DNA of 64,000 nt, taken from the NCBI RefSeq assembly GCF_000090795.2, contig NW_003546472.1, forward strand, positions 59,869 to 123,868. The letters run 5' to 3'. The stretch's first letter is position 1; every line of letters begins with the position of its first letter. The position numbers were made by a program, and so were the translations under genes. Below, piece after piece: positions 1 to 14,100 of the stretch. The notes under the pieces were generated by a model. The model saw nothing but the letters and a program-made list of their open reading frames with translations. It searched no databases and was not told the origin of the DNA. This DNA comes from Amphimedon queenslandica (Eukaryota > Porifera > Demospongiae > Haplosclerida > Niphatidae).

Positions 1-3000
1 GAGTCAAGCGTCACATTGAAAAGGTCAGTCTTCTTCCGGTATTTACTGACGAAGTCCAAACGAACTTTATTACTGTCTCGCCCTCGAAAGAAAGCTTTAG
101 GAATCCTCTCACTCCAGGGAAGGGAAAGACCTTGTTGTAACCACATCATATCTAATTCAACCCTATTAGTGTGTGTGGGTGGGTGTATGGGAACAGTAAT
201 AATAGAATAATTATAGAGTTTGGCACATTGACAGTGACATTTGACAAACAGTGAGATAATGCCAAATAATAATGAAATATTAAGATAGAATAAATCAAAA
301 ATTATTGCATGTGTATGTACATGTACATATACAATGTTAGAATGTCAAGGTGCTATTTTCTGTGCTTATAACAATGAAACTCTTTTAGTACAGCATTTAT
401 ATTTTGTGGAAAAAATTGTTCCTATAGTGTCAGGCATTCACAAATAAAAATTTCACAAAATAAGCAAGCACAAGGTATTGCATATAAATTTAATTTTGCA
501 AATTATAACCATCCACGAAATTGATGCAATGTACAAACAGCAGATTCAATTGCTTATTGCTTATTCAATGGCATTTACATGTGTATACAATGCATGACTC
601 TCTATATGGTATCAGACTTTCCTTATTGATGAGCAATATGTCTCCTTTAATTAATCATAATTACATTTATGGGCTATACATTAATAATTACGTTAAGTAA
701 TATGTACATGTTCTGTATGTTTTATTTTATGTGAATCATTTGATTGTAATAGTCCATGGAACATGCACACATTATTAATTTACTATAAATGTTTCTACTA
801 CAAGAGTTTATCAAAGGCAATGATTGTCATACCACAACTGTACACATCTGTAGCAGGCCTTTGTGGTTACACGCACACACACGTATACATTATGACTTCC
901 TATAAAATATTTCAGTGATGACATCAATATAGTTTAACATTTTGATTCATTCGCATTAGATATACTATATAGTAATAAATTTCCATGGCCCAAAAATTGA
1001 TCTATTTTGTTGTTTTAATTTTCACAATTTTCTGCCATATTGCCATGCATGCATGTTGAAAAATAAATCAGTTACTGTGGATTTATTGTCATGAATTTTG
1101 AATAAATCACAAAATTCACAAAAACGTTTGGCCAGGAAAGATTCTAGCTAGCTGCTATACAGTACAAAAGAGTATAATACATGCACAAATGGACCTGACC
1201 GAAGTGACATGTAATTAACACCTTAATCTGTTTAACAAAATAACTATATTAACATGTACATGTACATGCACAATTGCACATGTAATAGGTGTACATCCAC
1301 TCTTAATAAAATTCATAATCATACCTGTCCATGGCTTGTACTGTATGTCTCATTAGGTCATACTGAGGCCATACAATGTCTCTATAGTATTCTGAACCAC
1401 AACAGGAGAAGAATGGGAATGGCTCCTTCTTAGGATCATTCTTATCCTGCGGCCAATCTGAGACTTGAACTATGAACTCCATATCTGGGAGCTGTGCCTT
1501 TAATAAAGAGAGAGAAAAAAAGAGGGAGGGAAGGAGAGAGAGAGAGAGAGTAGTGTGGGAGACAGGATGAAGGAAAAGAGTTAATGTACCAACACAGTTA
1601 CCATTTAATAATGAGGAAGTTGCTTGTTGAACCATAATTGGCTATACAACATGCAAACATAATCATGTCTTATATCACACCACTAGCAACATGTACATGT
1701 TCAGTTACATATAGACAGACAGACTGACAGACAGTGCAGTGAGACAGTTTACATGCAATTTCAGTTCAAAGTTTTTTATTTCTTCTATTGTGGTTTTAAA
1801 ATAAACAAAACTAAAGGACCTCTTGTGACAATGATGATAAGGAGTGCTTTGTTAATTGATCAAGCATAACAATTACAATGGGCTATCACTACATTATACA
1901 AAGTACAAAGATTTGTTAACAAAGCACAGTAATGACAACATGTTGATAGCTTTAATAAAACTAGCAGACCAGTTCTAATAGTACTCATTCCATACATTTA
2001 CAAGCAAAATGAGCAACTTTGAAGGCTCATATCTCTGTCAAATAATTTTTACCAACAATAAGACTACACGTAAGTATAGTATTTTTATGATCATATGATT
2101 ATATTAGGCCAATAAAAAATACGAGAAAATTATGTCAGTTACACTTTAACAACAGCAAATTGTACTGTACTACTTTCTCTACCTTTAATAAAACACAATG
2201 TATTCAGACCAGCTCTATTAGTACTCATACCCACGCACACACTTGCAATTAATACTATTTTGGATACAACCACAATGATTAAAATTAAATTTACCAGAAC
2301 AGAATTGAATCAACTGTTCTCATATCAATTTACTTGTGTATGTATGATAGACACAACAGTGTCTTCATTTATTTTTTAATCTCAATAGACATATTATTGT
2401 TTGTTATTCTTTATCAAAAAGGATAATACAGCTGTGTAATACATTTAATTAGTTTTTAGTATCATCAGATTACACGACTAATAGACAAAATCTTTAGAAG
2501 TACAATTATTCATGTATCATCAATCATATCTCGCATCTCTCATACAATTACATTATCATACTTGTAGTATAAAAGACCATGACATGGTTAAGTACAAAAG
2601 TACTAGTAAAATGAGGGCACCTTTTAAGGACAGATAGCCAGTGTGGTGCCAATGGCTACATGACTTGGATCTCAATCCGAACAACAAAAATCATGTCTTC
2701 ACAGGAACAAACTAAGCTAGCTAATTAGTCTTATAGAATGACTTTAAACATTTTATTATATCAGTATTAATACATGTACATGCACATTGTAGTTTGTAAG
2801 TAATAATTACATGTAGTGGGCCAATTTAATACCATAAAAAGGATATAACCAAAATCATGTTACTTTTATTAAATCATAGATACATGTATATGGAAATAAG
2901 AAATTATAATAAGAATTTAATAATCCATATCACATGTACATCATTAAATTAAACATTTACATTTATGTGTGGTAGTGAGTTACCATAATTGGGAAAACAA

Positions 3001-6000
3001 TCATTAAAACACTCCTCTTCAAAACTTTCAATATGGACACAAGAAATAACAGAAACAAGGCTGCATTTGGATTGAGGCGAGTTAATATCATATACCCACA
3101 CAGTCATAAGATATAAACAAGAAGTAACAGAAAGATAAATTAGACTGAGCTTTGAACATACACAGTTCATGTATGTACATGTCATGGAGACTACAGGAAT
3201 TCAGTACAAAGAGTCTACACTCATACTTGAACATAATAACACATACACAATGTACACACTAATTGATGTATAGTAGTTATACATGTACCGGTACATAAAT
3301 AACTAAAACAATGAATAGCATTGTGACTTAATCTCTTGTGGGAAATTGGGAATTCAATTACACTATAGCCAACACATGTATAGAGTACATACACACAGAC
3401 ACACACCTACATGTACTAAACAATAGATCATACACATGTACATGTACAATCTACATGTACGTAATCCCAACAATTACATGTATGTGTATGAATACATAAC
3501 ACATTGTACATGTATGTATATGTATAAAATATATACATGCACTGTATGTGTGTATATATATCCCATAACTAAACTAACCAGTTAAAGTAACCATAGCTTT
3601 ATGTACATTAATGCCACCATTACCATGCAAAAAATAAAGGACAATTAAAGGTTTCATTCCTTGAACAACCGATCGTAATCATCCTTCCATTTAAGGAAAA
3701 CGTGAGAACATGATGAAAATCAAAACAATAATTAATCAATAAAGCACTGCTGCCAGTAAGATTATTAAATTAGAAATGGCATGTATGTCATTGCAAACAA
3801 ACAATTGAATACTTGTGGTATCACTGTAACACAAAATTTGCAAAAGAACTTGAAGAATTTCAAAAGGCACTTGCGACATTCTCCATTGACAATAAGTTTA
3901 GAATAACTCTTCACCAGCAGACGACTCATTACATACCACTGATATGTATATAGACCATACTTTACAATGAGCAAGATATTTCAGTGAACTATGATGTTAT
4001 TCTTCCAATACAAAGTACACAGAATAAAAAATTACTATTTTAAAGAGGCTTGCCACTGGCATATATTATACACATACATGTACATTGTAGGCTGTAGCTG
4101 AAATTTCAATGTTTCATTATACTAATTACATGTACATGCTTGATCCATATAGACAGACAATTTTTCAACTAGTAAATGCCGATACAAAAGTACAGGGTTA
4201 GTTCAGCCTCATTTATCATGAACAAAACAAGCCGACAGAGTACAACTCTAATTAGCAGCCATCCCTAGTCCATAGAAAGCCTGCAGGTATTACTAATACA
4301 GCTGAGTGATTATTAGTTATCTTGTTAGACATAACAGTAACTCCTTCTTTAGCAAATTCCATAACATATATGTTAAATAAAATAGAATAACAGCTCAATA
4401 TACTATACACCACATATGTGTATATAAGTACATGTATGATACCATACACTACTACTAGATGAAGTCTTAGGGTGACCTTTAGATTATTAGTACTAGCTAC
4501 TCTGACCTACATGTACAATGAGATTAAAACCGCACAAATGTTCACCAACACATTCCAAAACATTTTTATTAGGTTTTAAAATATCTACACCTAAGGATTA
4601 TCATTTGTTTGACAGGTATAATATGTACGCACCTGTAGCAACAAAATAATACACACAAAGGTATCCCTATTCATCATTCCTTGCTTGTTATCATAAACAA
4701 CTCAAAAATGCAATACAATTATGAGGACAGATATTATTCCCATCTGTGTGTGGTGGCTAAAAGACTAGTTCTCATTCTAACTTTAATTAGCGCATAACAC
4801 AGTAAATTCCCCTTTTTTGCTCTCGCGTACAACATGTTCACCAAACATACATGTATACAACCAACTACAACAACTATGAAACTCACACGCATACACATAC
4901 TTGTACATACAAGTACACATACACATAAATGCACATGTACATACACATATACATATACATACAATGTACATACATGTACATTTAATAGGCATGGTGGGTT
5001 ATGGGTAATAATATAAGGTAGGTGGATTACATAATCACACAGGTGTACAACCTACACACATTAATAAGTATTGTATAAGTTCAGGAGTGTACAGTACACA
5101 TTAGTAATAGTCTGTGTGGAGCAGGTGGGCTTATTGGGAAAAAGGAAGTGAAGGGTTTGCAATTTCCAGATGTTACCAAAGGAAGATCATACATGTATAT
5201 GTGATCAATAAGTTCCAATATGTATACATACATATACATCATCAAAAACTATCTGAGTCATTCATCGTATACATGTACATATACAAATTATACATCCCTT
5301 TCCACTAACCTTGTTCAGCATTGAAGTTAGTATCATATCAGACATGGCCCTGAAATCTGTGATGGTACCAAATGTCTTCCCATACAACTACAAAGAGATC
5401 AAAAAATGATAACAGAGGGAGAGACATATCTATCAAAATAGACTACATACATGTACATTAGCTACCACAACACATGATACATGCATAAGCAGGTATTCAC
5501 AGGATTATTTGTAAGGACTGACAGCTGTCATCCTAATGCAAAACAATAAAATAAGAATTCTTTTTGAAGGGATTCTTGAGATACTGTTACTATAAAGCAT
5601 AACCATCCTCTGAGAAGGTTAGGAGGATACACACAGATAAAGAATGCTGCATGCTGAGTCACGTCACATAGGAATGATCACACGGTATATCTATTCATGT
5701 ACATAGATTTATGCACCCATGACAGTTATGAATATAGTGCAATGGTCTATTGTGATCTTCTCAGATTTATAATACTGCATGCAGCAATGATCAAACAGTA
5801 TTAACCATTCATGTACATGTACGTGTACATGTACATAGATTTATGTACCCATGACTATAATGGATATAGTGTAATGGTCTATTGTGATCTTAGCAGATTT
5901 ACAGTACTGCATGCAGCAATGATTACATAGTATAAACTATTCATGTAAAAGTACATGTACATAGATTTACATACCCATGACTATAATGGATACAGTGTAA

Positions 6001-8252
6001 TGGTTTATTGTGATCTAAGCATATTTATAATACAGCATGCAGCAATGATCACATATGGTATACCTATACATGTATTTTATGTATAAATTATGTACTCATG
6101 ACTATCATGGATATAGTGTAATGATCTATTGTGACCAAACCAGACTCACAGTACTGGATGACTCATTGTAATGAAGCAACCTTAATATACATAATGTACA
6201 TAATATTAATATAATTATGATTCAAAGTACTGCACTGTATTACGTTGTTTGTCATTTCAGGACACCTGCCCTAACCTAACACCACAGGTGTGAAAACACT
6301 TATCATACTTTGTTTACTATTATAGCAATCAACATCACTCAATTTCACTCAACACAGACACACAAATAAGTTTACCGGTGGAAATACATAAAAAAAACAA
6401 TTTTTAATGTGCTACCTCATTTATCACATGCGTCCTCTATACAGCTCGTAATAAATAAAGTGGTTAACACAATCACATAAATAAAACACGCCTAACACCT
6501 TAAATGTGTCCTTTATTAACACTTCAAAAGTAGATGCACATACACAAAAATAAACAACTTGCTTACTTTATTATTAACGATAGAGTAATGAATGCCATGA
6601 GTATTGGAGAACTCGTTGGCTAGTCTCACTGGTAACTGACTCAGTTTGATTCCCTTGCTCTTATAAAGGGCTAGACTATCATCAACCTGCCTATACGACG
6701 ATGGACACTTGAAATCTTTTAGCCATTGCTTCACGGTTCTCTCTGGACAAAAACACTTATCCACAAGTGCTTTACCTACATGCACATGTATTACGACCAA
6801 ATATTACATCAACTAATATTCTACATGTGCATTTACATGACATTTTTATTATCAATACTCTATGCACTCATTTCTGTTCATACCAATAGTATAGGGTGAG
6901 TCTCCGATATGTTGATTGTTATATTTTACTGATATAGATAATGACGCTACCTCGCGATGCAGTCTGTACCGAACAGCAAATAAACCTTCCCTCAAGTAAT
7001 GAATCTTTTTATTGACAAAAACACGAGACTCGGGGGAAGAAATAAAATCAATAGTAAGGAGTGATTCATCGATAGCCCCTTTAAACCTAGGGAATGACAA
7101 AAAATAGAGTAATTAAAAGACAGGTCACGCATGGGAATATACATGCATACATATGTACATGTACAAGGATTAAAAGAATTAAATCGTTAATGGTTTTGGA
7201 ATGTACTAACAATGCTAATACAATTGCTCATTAACAGAAGAACATTCATGTAGTGGTGTGCAACTTATTTGGTATAGAGAAGATTAACTATTAATTATAC
7301 CATGAAGAAGAAGGAAGAACAAAGAGACTGGGATAGATATTATATGGGGTATACATGTACACAAAAAGACAGGGTGTAACCATTATCATATGCAATCTGT
7401 GTATTATAATCAATCACACCCATCTCAGATATCAAAAAAGAAGAGAGTAATATTAATTTTGCTCAATAAATAACAGTCTAAGATTATACAAACTGTAATA
7501 CAGCTGTCATAACTGTGAAAGAACAGTAGCCAATACAGTAGGCTGGTGGTTTTTATAGTTACAACATCATAATACAGTGGACTAACCAATGTTTTTTATG
7601 GAAATGTATATTTATTTTTATTACAATTCAAAACAAGAGGGGATACTGTAATTTTGGGGAAGATTAATGAAATTTCTGCTATGTTCATGTGTTCAATGGT
7701 GTGTGGATATAAGAATGCCATATACATGTACATATATTGCTACCAATCGCAGGCCAATACCACTCATCTTAAGCTACTCATTATTTTTCATTTTATAATC
7801 AACAACTTCATCTGCCAACAATTGGCTAGCACTAATCTCACTAAGAGTAAACAATACCATTAATAATATTATTATGCTGAGGGCAATACACTACAAGCAC
7901 TTTCCGAATTTCATTAACACTTCCATTTAAGGCTCAAGGGCATAACAGGCATTGACTTGTACTAAGTAGTAAGTAGTAGTCGTGAATTGTTCTAACAATT
8001 CTTATTAATTTTTCAAGTATGCTAATCCTTTAATTGATACAGCACTCACTTCTCTCCCCCTTCATTCATCAACTGAACATAAAAGTATTCCATTGGTAAT
8101 GGCTGCCTCTTCCCGTCCACGCCGGGCCCTTCAACTGTACTCAATCCTGGGCTCAACCGGGACAAATTGGATCTATTCGGCTCAGAAGAAACAGCAAGGA
8201 TAAAGCAGTAATTGTAAAAGAAGATAGACAACAGCAACCTCGAGACTACCAT
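1..8252 (-). CDS. POGLUT2/3: Protein O-glucosyltransferase 2/3-like (KDELC family), 3' end beyond window
   Basis: ER-lumenal enzyme family that transfers glucose to EGF repeats of secreted and membrane proteins. Exons on the minus strand: 8050-8252 (start ATG, hydrophobic signal peptide around LLLSIFFYNYCFILAV, then PMEYFYVQ), 6884-7086 (filamin-type repeat: LREGLFAVRYRLH, NNQHIGDSPYTIG), 6567-6775 (Cys-rich CFCPERTVKQWLKDFKCP), 5310-5387 (LYGKTFGTITDFRAMSDMIL), 1325-1497 (MEFIVQVSDWP, FSCCGS, DIVWPQYDL) and one at about 1-190 (PWSERIPKAFFRGRDS), which continues off the left edge. Phases agree through the first five exons; the acceptor of the sixth is unclear, so a small exon between 200 and 1320 may be missing. 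The order signal peptide, filamin domain, CAP10/glucosyltransferase domain is that of POGLUT2/3. An in-frame ATG at 8282 is an alternative start. The catalytic C-terminus and any KDEL-like tail lie outside. Confidence 0.88.
2008..2147. repeat. Decayed end of a TTAA-type palindromic element
   Basis: Resembles the right arm of the element at 21642-22871: a GAGCAACTTTGAAGGCTCATATCTC stretch in altered form, then AGGCCAATAAAAAA and a terminal ACTTTAA. It lies in an intron of the POGLUT-like gene. Only one arm was recognised. Confidence 0.5.
5675..6140. repeat. Minisatellite, about 125-bp unit, about four copies
   Basis: Consecutive units each contain a TGCATGCAGCAATGAT-like segment, a CATGTACATAGATTTA segment, ACCCATGACTATAATGGATA and AATGGTCTATTGTGATCT. 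Copies differ by substitutions and by the length of an internal (ACATGT) tract. It lies in the intron between exons 3 and 4 of the POGLUT-like gene. Confidence 0.75.
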
Positions 8253-8490
8253 CTTTTTTGCAAGGATCACGCCTCCTTTCAATCAATGCAGTAAGTGAGC
8301 TTTTGAATGATTTTTTTAAATGAATGGTGTTATTCAAAAATAATAACAAAATACATTTTTGTTGATGACAACAAGTGAGTAATGGTATTTATAAGAACAT
8401 ATACAGTCAGTGACAAAACAGAAAGAAAGAGAAAGAAGAATAGAAAGAAGAGAAGAGATAAGAAGGAGAGAGTATTTATTTCATAGAGGG

Positions 8491-10767
8491 TTAGTAATGA
8501 GCGTCTCTCACATCGCACCAGAACTGAGGAGGATTCTTAACAGCTGAAACTAAATCCAGACAAGCTGGAAATAAAGCTTTGAGACTCTCCTTCATTTTAT
8601 CGAGAGGAGCAACACTAGGATACTGGAGAGCTGCTGTTTTCGTCTCAGTAACAAGACTCTTAATAGTATCAGTTAATTGGTTACTAGAGCTAGCTACAGT
8701 TGCCTTGATGTCGTTATGCAATAGTTTCTGATGTAACGAATCTGCAATATAGACTAGTTTATACGCTGCTACAACAGAGAGCTTGCTCTTTATGACAAAC
8801 TCTTTGGGCGATTCTGAATTACGTATACTCTCTAGGAATGTTTGAATGGCATCTTTAAGACCTGGAACCAACAGCTCCATCTGCTGACAATAACGTGCCA
8901 ATAGCTCCTTGTCCTCTTGTCTCAGAGGCTGAATCGAAGGTGGACTATTGGAGCGTCTCATACCATTTGGTCGACCGTAAGGATTATAATTAGAGCTAAC
9001 ATCAGGCGATCTGCTTCTCATAGGACTACCACTGCCATCAGAGCTACCAGAGCTTTGACGAGCTAGCGGGTGACGAGACTTTGATGTGGAAGGACTCAAG
9101 TAGTTGTCGGTACGAGGTGGAAGAGGAGGTGGTTGAGATTCAGGCACACCAGTTGCAGCCCCATCAATATCGTCATAGTCATCTCCGTCGTATGAGTTCG
9201 GCATTGGTGATGGCGAGGCTTTCTTCTTTGGGGCTTTTCGTAGCGTTGCAAATGGAAGAGGAGGAAGGATGTCCTGTGGGTTTCGTCTGCGGGAATTAGC
9301 TCCTAATGTGTTGTCTGAATAATTTGATGACATTTGGTGAGTGTTATCTTCTGATTCCATTGATATGTCAGCATAGTCGCTTCCAGAGTCGAGTCTTTTT
9401 GATCTCCTTGCCTCAGGTAGCTCAGGAAGAGGACGATTCTTGACTTCACTCTTAGTGAGTACTGGTAATAATTCATCTACACTTTTAACCGAGGACTTGA
9501 AAAGGATGGTACGATTAGCTTGTACTAGTATTACAAAAGCCTGTACAGCCTGAGGTATTGTTCTAGCTCCTTCTAGGAGTGATTTCACAGTAGCAGTGAC
9601 TGGGACATCCTTCTCATCAGCTTCAAGTAATTCGATCTTTGAGAGGATGTCTTTCTTCTTATTAACAAGTATGGCATTAGCAGCCAAATACTTCTTTTTA
9701 AAGTTGGCATCTTTCATGTTGGAACTCTCTAGGGCCATGTGTACGCCTTTACCAAACGCAACAAGACTCAAAAGTATATTGTCGAGGTCTTTAGCAGCTG
9801 TTAGTGTACGCTGGAGTGTTTCCTTACGTCTCATTTTCATTTCAGAGCCCCAGTATGCATTATTGCCATACACGCACTGCCAGAGGTCATCAAATTTACG
9901 ATCAATATCTGTTTTACTCTTACTAAGAAACTCTTCAGCTTCATTCTCATACATTGATGTGACGTCCATTACTTCACCAGAGCCACGTCTACTCCCGGGA
10001 CTATCACCGAAAGCATCTAGTGGAGGCGTGTCGTAAATAGCAGAGGGACTAGCTGGAGGAATGTCGTAAATTTGATTCGTTGAACTAACAGAAGCACTTG
10101 ACACTCTGTTGCTGGTATTTGTGCTCAGATATGACTTGCTGCTGGGCGGGCGATCCTCTGAAGGGTGAGGATCAGCTGATGAGATCTCTACTGGAGGGAA
10201 ATCGTAATCATTGTCCTCAGGGGGTGGGAGGTCGTATATATCTTCACTTGATGGGCCGGGGGTAGCACGACGGGGGAAATCGTAATCAGCATATCGGGGG
10301 TCCAACTCGTGGGGTGCAGGGTTAAGGAGAGCTGTATTTGGGGGTGTGGTACGATTGGCGGAATTGGCACGTCCTTTTGACTGGGATTTAGGTATGTCGT
10401 AGTCAGCCTTCTCACTGATGTCCTCTTTCTCCTTTTGAATGGACGTGGAGGAGGAGGTTGTGTTGGAGGCCGGTTTGGGCGAGTGAGGATGAAATATCTC
10501 GAGGTAGTTAGCAGGCACCATTCCAACGTTCTCTCCAAGGCGGCAGAGCCACCAGTCAACCTGCCCCTTGTAGTCTTTCTCTAGTACTTGTAGTATCTCG
10601 TCTTTACGGAAAGTTAGCTCATCCTCGGCGTCAGCTTGGTTCGGGTAGCGAGCCCTTGCAAACAGAGGAGTCTGTCCTTGACCCTGTTAAGAGAAAGAGA
10701 GTAAGATTATACTTGCTAGAGATGTGAGAGAGGACTATCTTACCATTCTATGAACGTCGGCAGTCAT
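8491..10767 (-). CDS. BCAR1: p130Cas/BCAR1-family adhesion scaffold
   Basis: Docking protein of integrin and Src-family signalling; a scaffold, not an enzyme. Two coding exons, 10744-10767 (MTADVHRM) and 8491-10683, give 738 residues with a phase-0 junction. An SH3 domain lies at about residues 14-69 (FARARYPNQADAEDELTFRK, WWLCRLGENVGMVPANYLEI). A substrate region follows with six YDxP motifs (YDIP, YDFP, YDLP, YDFP, YDIP, YDTP), which in Cas proteins bind Crk-type SH2 domains once phosphorylated. Next come a serine-rich helical bundle (TSMYENEAEEFLSKSK onward), proline-rich RPLPELPE and PPPLPPR segments, and a C-terminal FAT-like domain (EFVIKSKLSVVAAYKLVYIA, TKTAALQYPS). All Cas domains are present in order. 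Its 3' end is 238 bp from the start of the POGLUT-like gene; its 5' end faces the TMEM170-like gene. Confidence 0.93.
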
Positions 10768-11135
10768 TGTTCTCTCTTTGTCCTTCTACACCGTCAAAAA
10801 ACAAGAAGGTTGGGGCCGGATTATTGAGAAAGAGGTTGTGGATCAGTAGAAATAGCTCGCTAGCTATAGCAGTAACACACAGACACTTTTGTTCTTCTTT
10901 CAGCAAGGCAAAGGGAGAGTAGCGTGTTTATCTGTTTGTCTTGAGTTTTCTCATACTATTGTGAAACCTTTTTATATGTCCCCATCCTAGGCTAGCCACA
11001 AGAATGCAATGTGTTCTTCTGGTGGGTGGGGCTAACTGCCTGCAAATTTCTTAAATTTGTGCAAAACTCAAACAAAATGGCGGAGGAGCTACATGTACTC
11101 TCGTGACTGCAAACTGGTTCCTTTTGGTGGTTTTC
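10768..11135. promoter_or_regulatory. Probable shared promoter between divergent genes
   Basis: A 368-bp spacer separates the start codons of the Cas-like gene (-) and the TMEM170-like gene (+). It must hold both 5' UTRs and the core promoters. It is less AT-rich than nearby introns. I see no convincing TATA box in either direction. An upstream ATG at 11077 opens a 9-codon reading frame ending before the TMEM170 start. Confidence 0.55.
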
Positions 11136-14100
11136 ATGGCTTTTATAGCCCCAGGATCAGATGAAAGACTAACCTCATTTATAAGTAAGGCGATGCTTAT
11201 TTTTTAATAATTTATTGACTGGTTTTAAGGTATATGGGGTCACATACTGTTATGGTCTGTCATGTCTTCATCTCTCGTGTATCTTGTAATGGGTAGCTTG
11301 TGGGTCACCCTCTTAAAAGTTGGTCATAAGAAGTGGCATTTTAAATTTGGGGCTGGCGTACTATTTGTGCTATCGGCTCTCTGGAAAATGATATCAAAAG
11401 ATGCCATTTTAAGTAAGCCTACCATTCCATACACCTACTCATCCATTGTACATGCATTGTTGAGAATTGGCATTTCCTGTAAGCTTGCAGAGCATGAAAT
11501 TTTTTTATTAAAGACTTTCATTATCTTATCTTGTTATTTTTTATTAAAATTACAACCTCCCAATCTGCTTCAGACATCAAAGGGTCTAGATTTAACATGG
11601 GAGGGGTGTGTTTCTGAAAATACAGCTTTAAACCTGACACCTGAGAAAGTTGTGTACATGTACACATAGTGGGATGGCTTGTATCAATGAGGGGGTATAA
11701 TTTATTGCCTCTAGGGGTTGCTGAAGTTTATTGATTATTAAGCGTGATCCTATTGTTCATCCATTCTCCCTGTCATCATGTGATCTCCATTTATTGCATA
11801 ATTATGCATTGTTATGTACATGTACATGAATGTACATCCCAGCATGTGACAAGCATATGGTCCCCTCATTGGTTATGTGGTTCATGTAGTAGGGATTTGT
11901 TGTGGTATTAGCTTGTAGGTGTTATCATTAAACACTCGGCTCTCTTTCACATTCATAATCCTTGTTTATGACCACACAGACGTGCATGTACACACATGTA
12001 TCTGTATTTATGCGTACAATATGTACGTGTACATTTATAATACATACATGAAGGTATACTGTTGTTGTTTGTTCATATATGTACATGCATATCTTGTTTG
12101 AATTCTTTAGAACTTGTTGTACAAAGGCTGTGGTATGAGTTTTACCAAATCGTACATAGACTAGCTGTTTGCGAGTTCATTCCAAATACATGTTTGTTGT
12201 TTATCCAGTACCACTCTACGTCCAGTATAGATTGTGGTGATTATCCCAGTTTATGAGCCTCTTTTTCTAAAGTTATGTGTATTGAGAGGCAGTGTGACTT
12301 GGCTATCCCAGACTGTGAATGACATTGGCTTCAGCTCTTAATGTGTTTTGACTAGTTCTTCCTCTTGTCCCAGTCTTATTGCATTCTTTACTCTTTGTTC
12401 ATATGGGATATAATGTTAATTATTATTAATCACACATATGTACATGTACATGTGCATGTATTATTTTGGCACACTCATAATGTTTATTACTACCTGTAAA
12501 ACACTGTTACACGTGTAACTGATGTAACTATTAATTTCATTTTGCATGCCATACAATGCAGTGGTGCCAGTTGTTATTTTTCATTTAATTCACTTTTTAA
12601 AATGTAAGTTTCATACTCTCATATCACATTGTCCATGATTGAAAGTACATGTACATTTACTTGTTTAGGTACATGTACAAATATTGTAGTTGAAGCAAGT
12701 GATTATTTTAATTTTCGTTAGAGGAATGTCTGTGTGTGTGGTCTTATAGTGTTTGTGGTTTTAAATATTTCTTTCATATTACACATAACAATTACAGTAC
12801 ATGTAAGTAAAGGCAAGTAGTGAATTTCTTTACCTGAGGGTCTATCCTGGTAATATCCTCATTTCAATTCCTGCATACTGTATTATCTCACTCCTATTAT
12901 CACAGATATACATGTACATGTACATGTATTATCTACAATGTTTATGCTATTATTACCTTTTGTGTGTGTGTATGCAGTACTGTTCCTGTAATGCTGCTAT
13001 CATTAATGTGGCTTTGTACCATACTTGTTATATTATGCATGGTGTATAAGTGCATGCCTATGTATTATGTCTATCACACATGTATGTATCCTTATTGTAC
13101 TGCAATGGAATGCATGGAGGAGTTTGACATTTACTGCTAATGAACTGAACTGACATGTACCGTACAGTGGACCTCACACGAAACAAACTTGTCTTAAATG
13201 ATTTCTCAAATTGATTTTTGCACCATTTTTGATTTTCGAGTAATTAAGTTACGTGTATGACGGTGACCATGTCTGTAGCAATATTATCATCATCATTATT
13301 ATTATTACCATTATACTATTGTTAGACGTTGATATCACAACTTAACTGTGTCTATAGTCATTAAGTAAGATTGTCTAGAATGTCCTTTGTGTCTCCGAGT
13401 GCATTATAGTTATGATAATAGTTGCCTTCTTGTCTGTCATGGTTACTATTACTATTGGCAGGCCTACATGAAAGCTGTCATTATCCCACAGTCATTTCCA
13501 TGTACATATACTACTAGTATTGCTACATTGTATGTACATGTACATGTGTATAGAAGGGGGAGAAAAAATCAATGGATTGGGAGAGATTATAGTTTAGCAG
13601 CTATTTTAGAATGAAAGTACAATTATCTGACAACGGGTGGTCCAGGATATTATCATTGTCACCATACTGTACTAATTGCCATAAATGTAATGGGAAATCA
13701 CTGTGTCAGTTGTGCCCAAATAAGGCAATAATCCTTGTATGTAGCTTATACATGTAATTGTTATATCTGTTTTTAATTTAATGATCTCAATTTTGTCGTT
13801 ATTGTTATATGCATGCCAGATACATTTATTTATAGCAAGTTTTCTTTTGAGTCTGCATATGAGCAATTATATTGTGCAAACTGTCCTATTACCTTTTGTC
13901 ATAATTCATTAATTTACACATACATGTACATGTACATGGTTTAGCTTCTGAGAGCACATGCGTATATGTACATTGCAACAGGTGATCAATAATTTCTTGT
14001 TACATGTAGATTATAAAAGCAGAATTTACATCACAAGAGTAGGATTTTTCTTTGTATTGGTGTATTTATTGTTTTAGAATCAAAGCTACACTGTGCATGT

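Noticed and set aside
4734-5016. Tyr/Val/His-rich small frames (MYVYVYV-type) on both strands
   Set aside because: Translations of ACATAC/ACATGT microsatellite; no splice context and no protein-like composition.
9081-10036. Plus-strand frames of 72 and 146 residues
   Set aside because: Antisense to the Cas coding exon, which has strong domain support.
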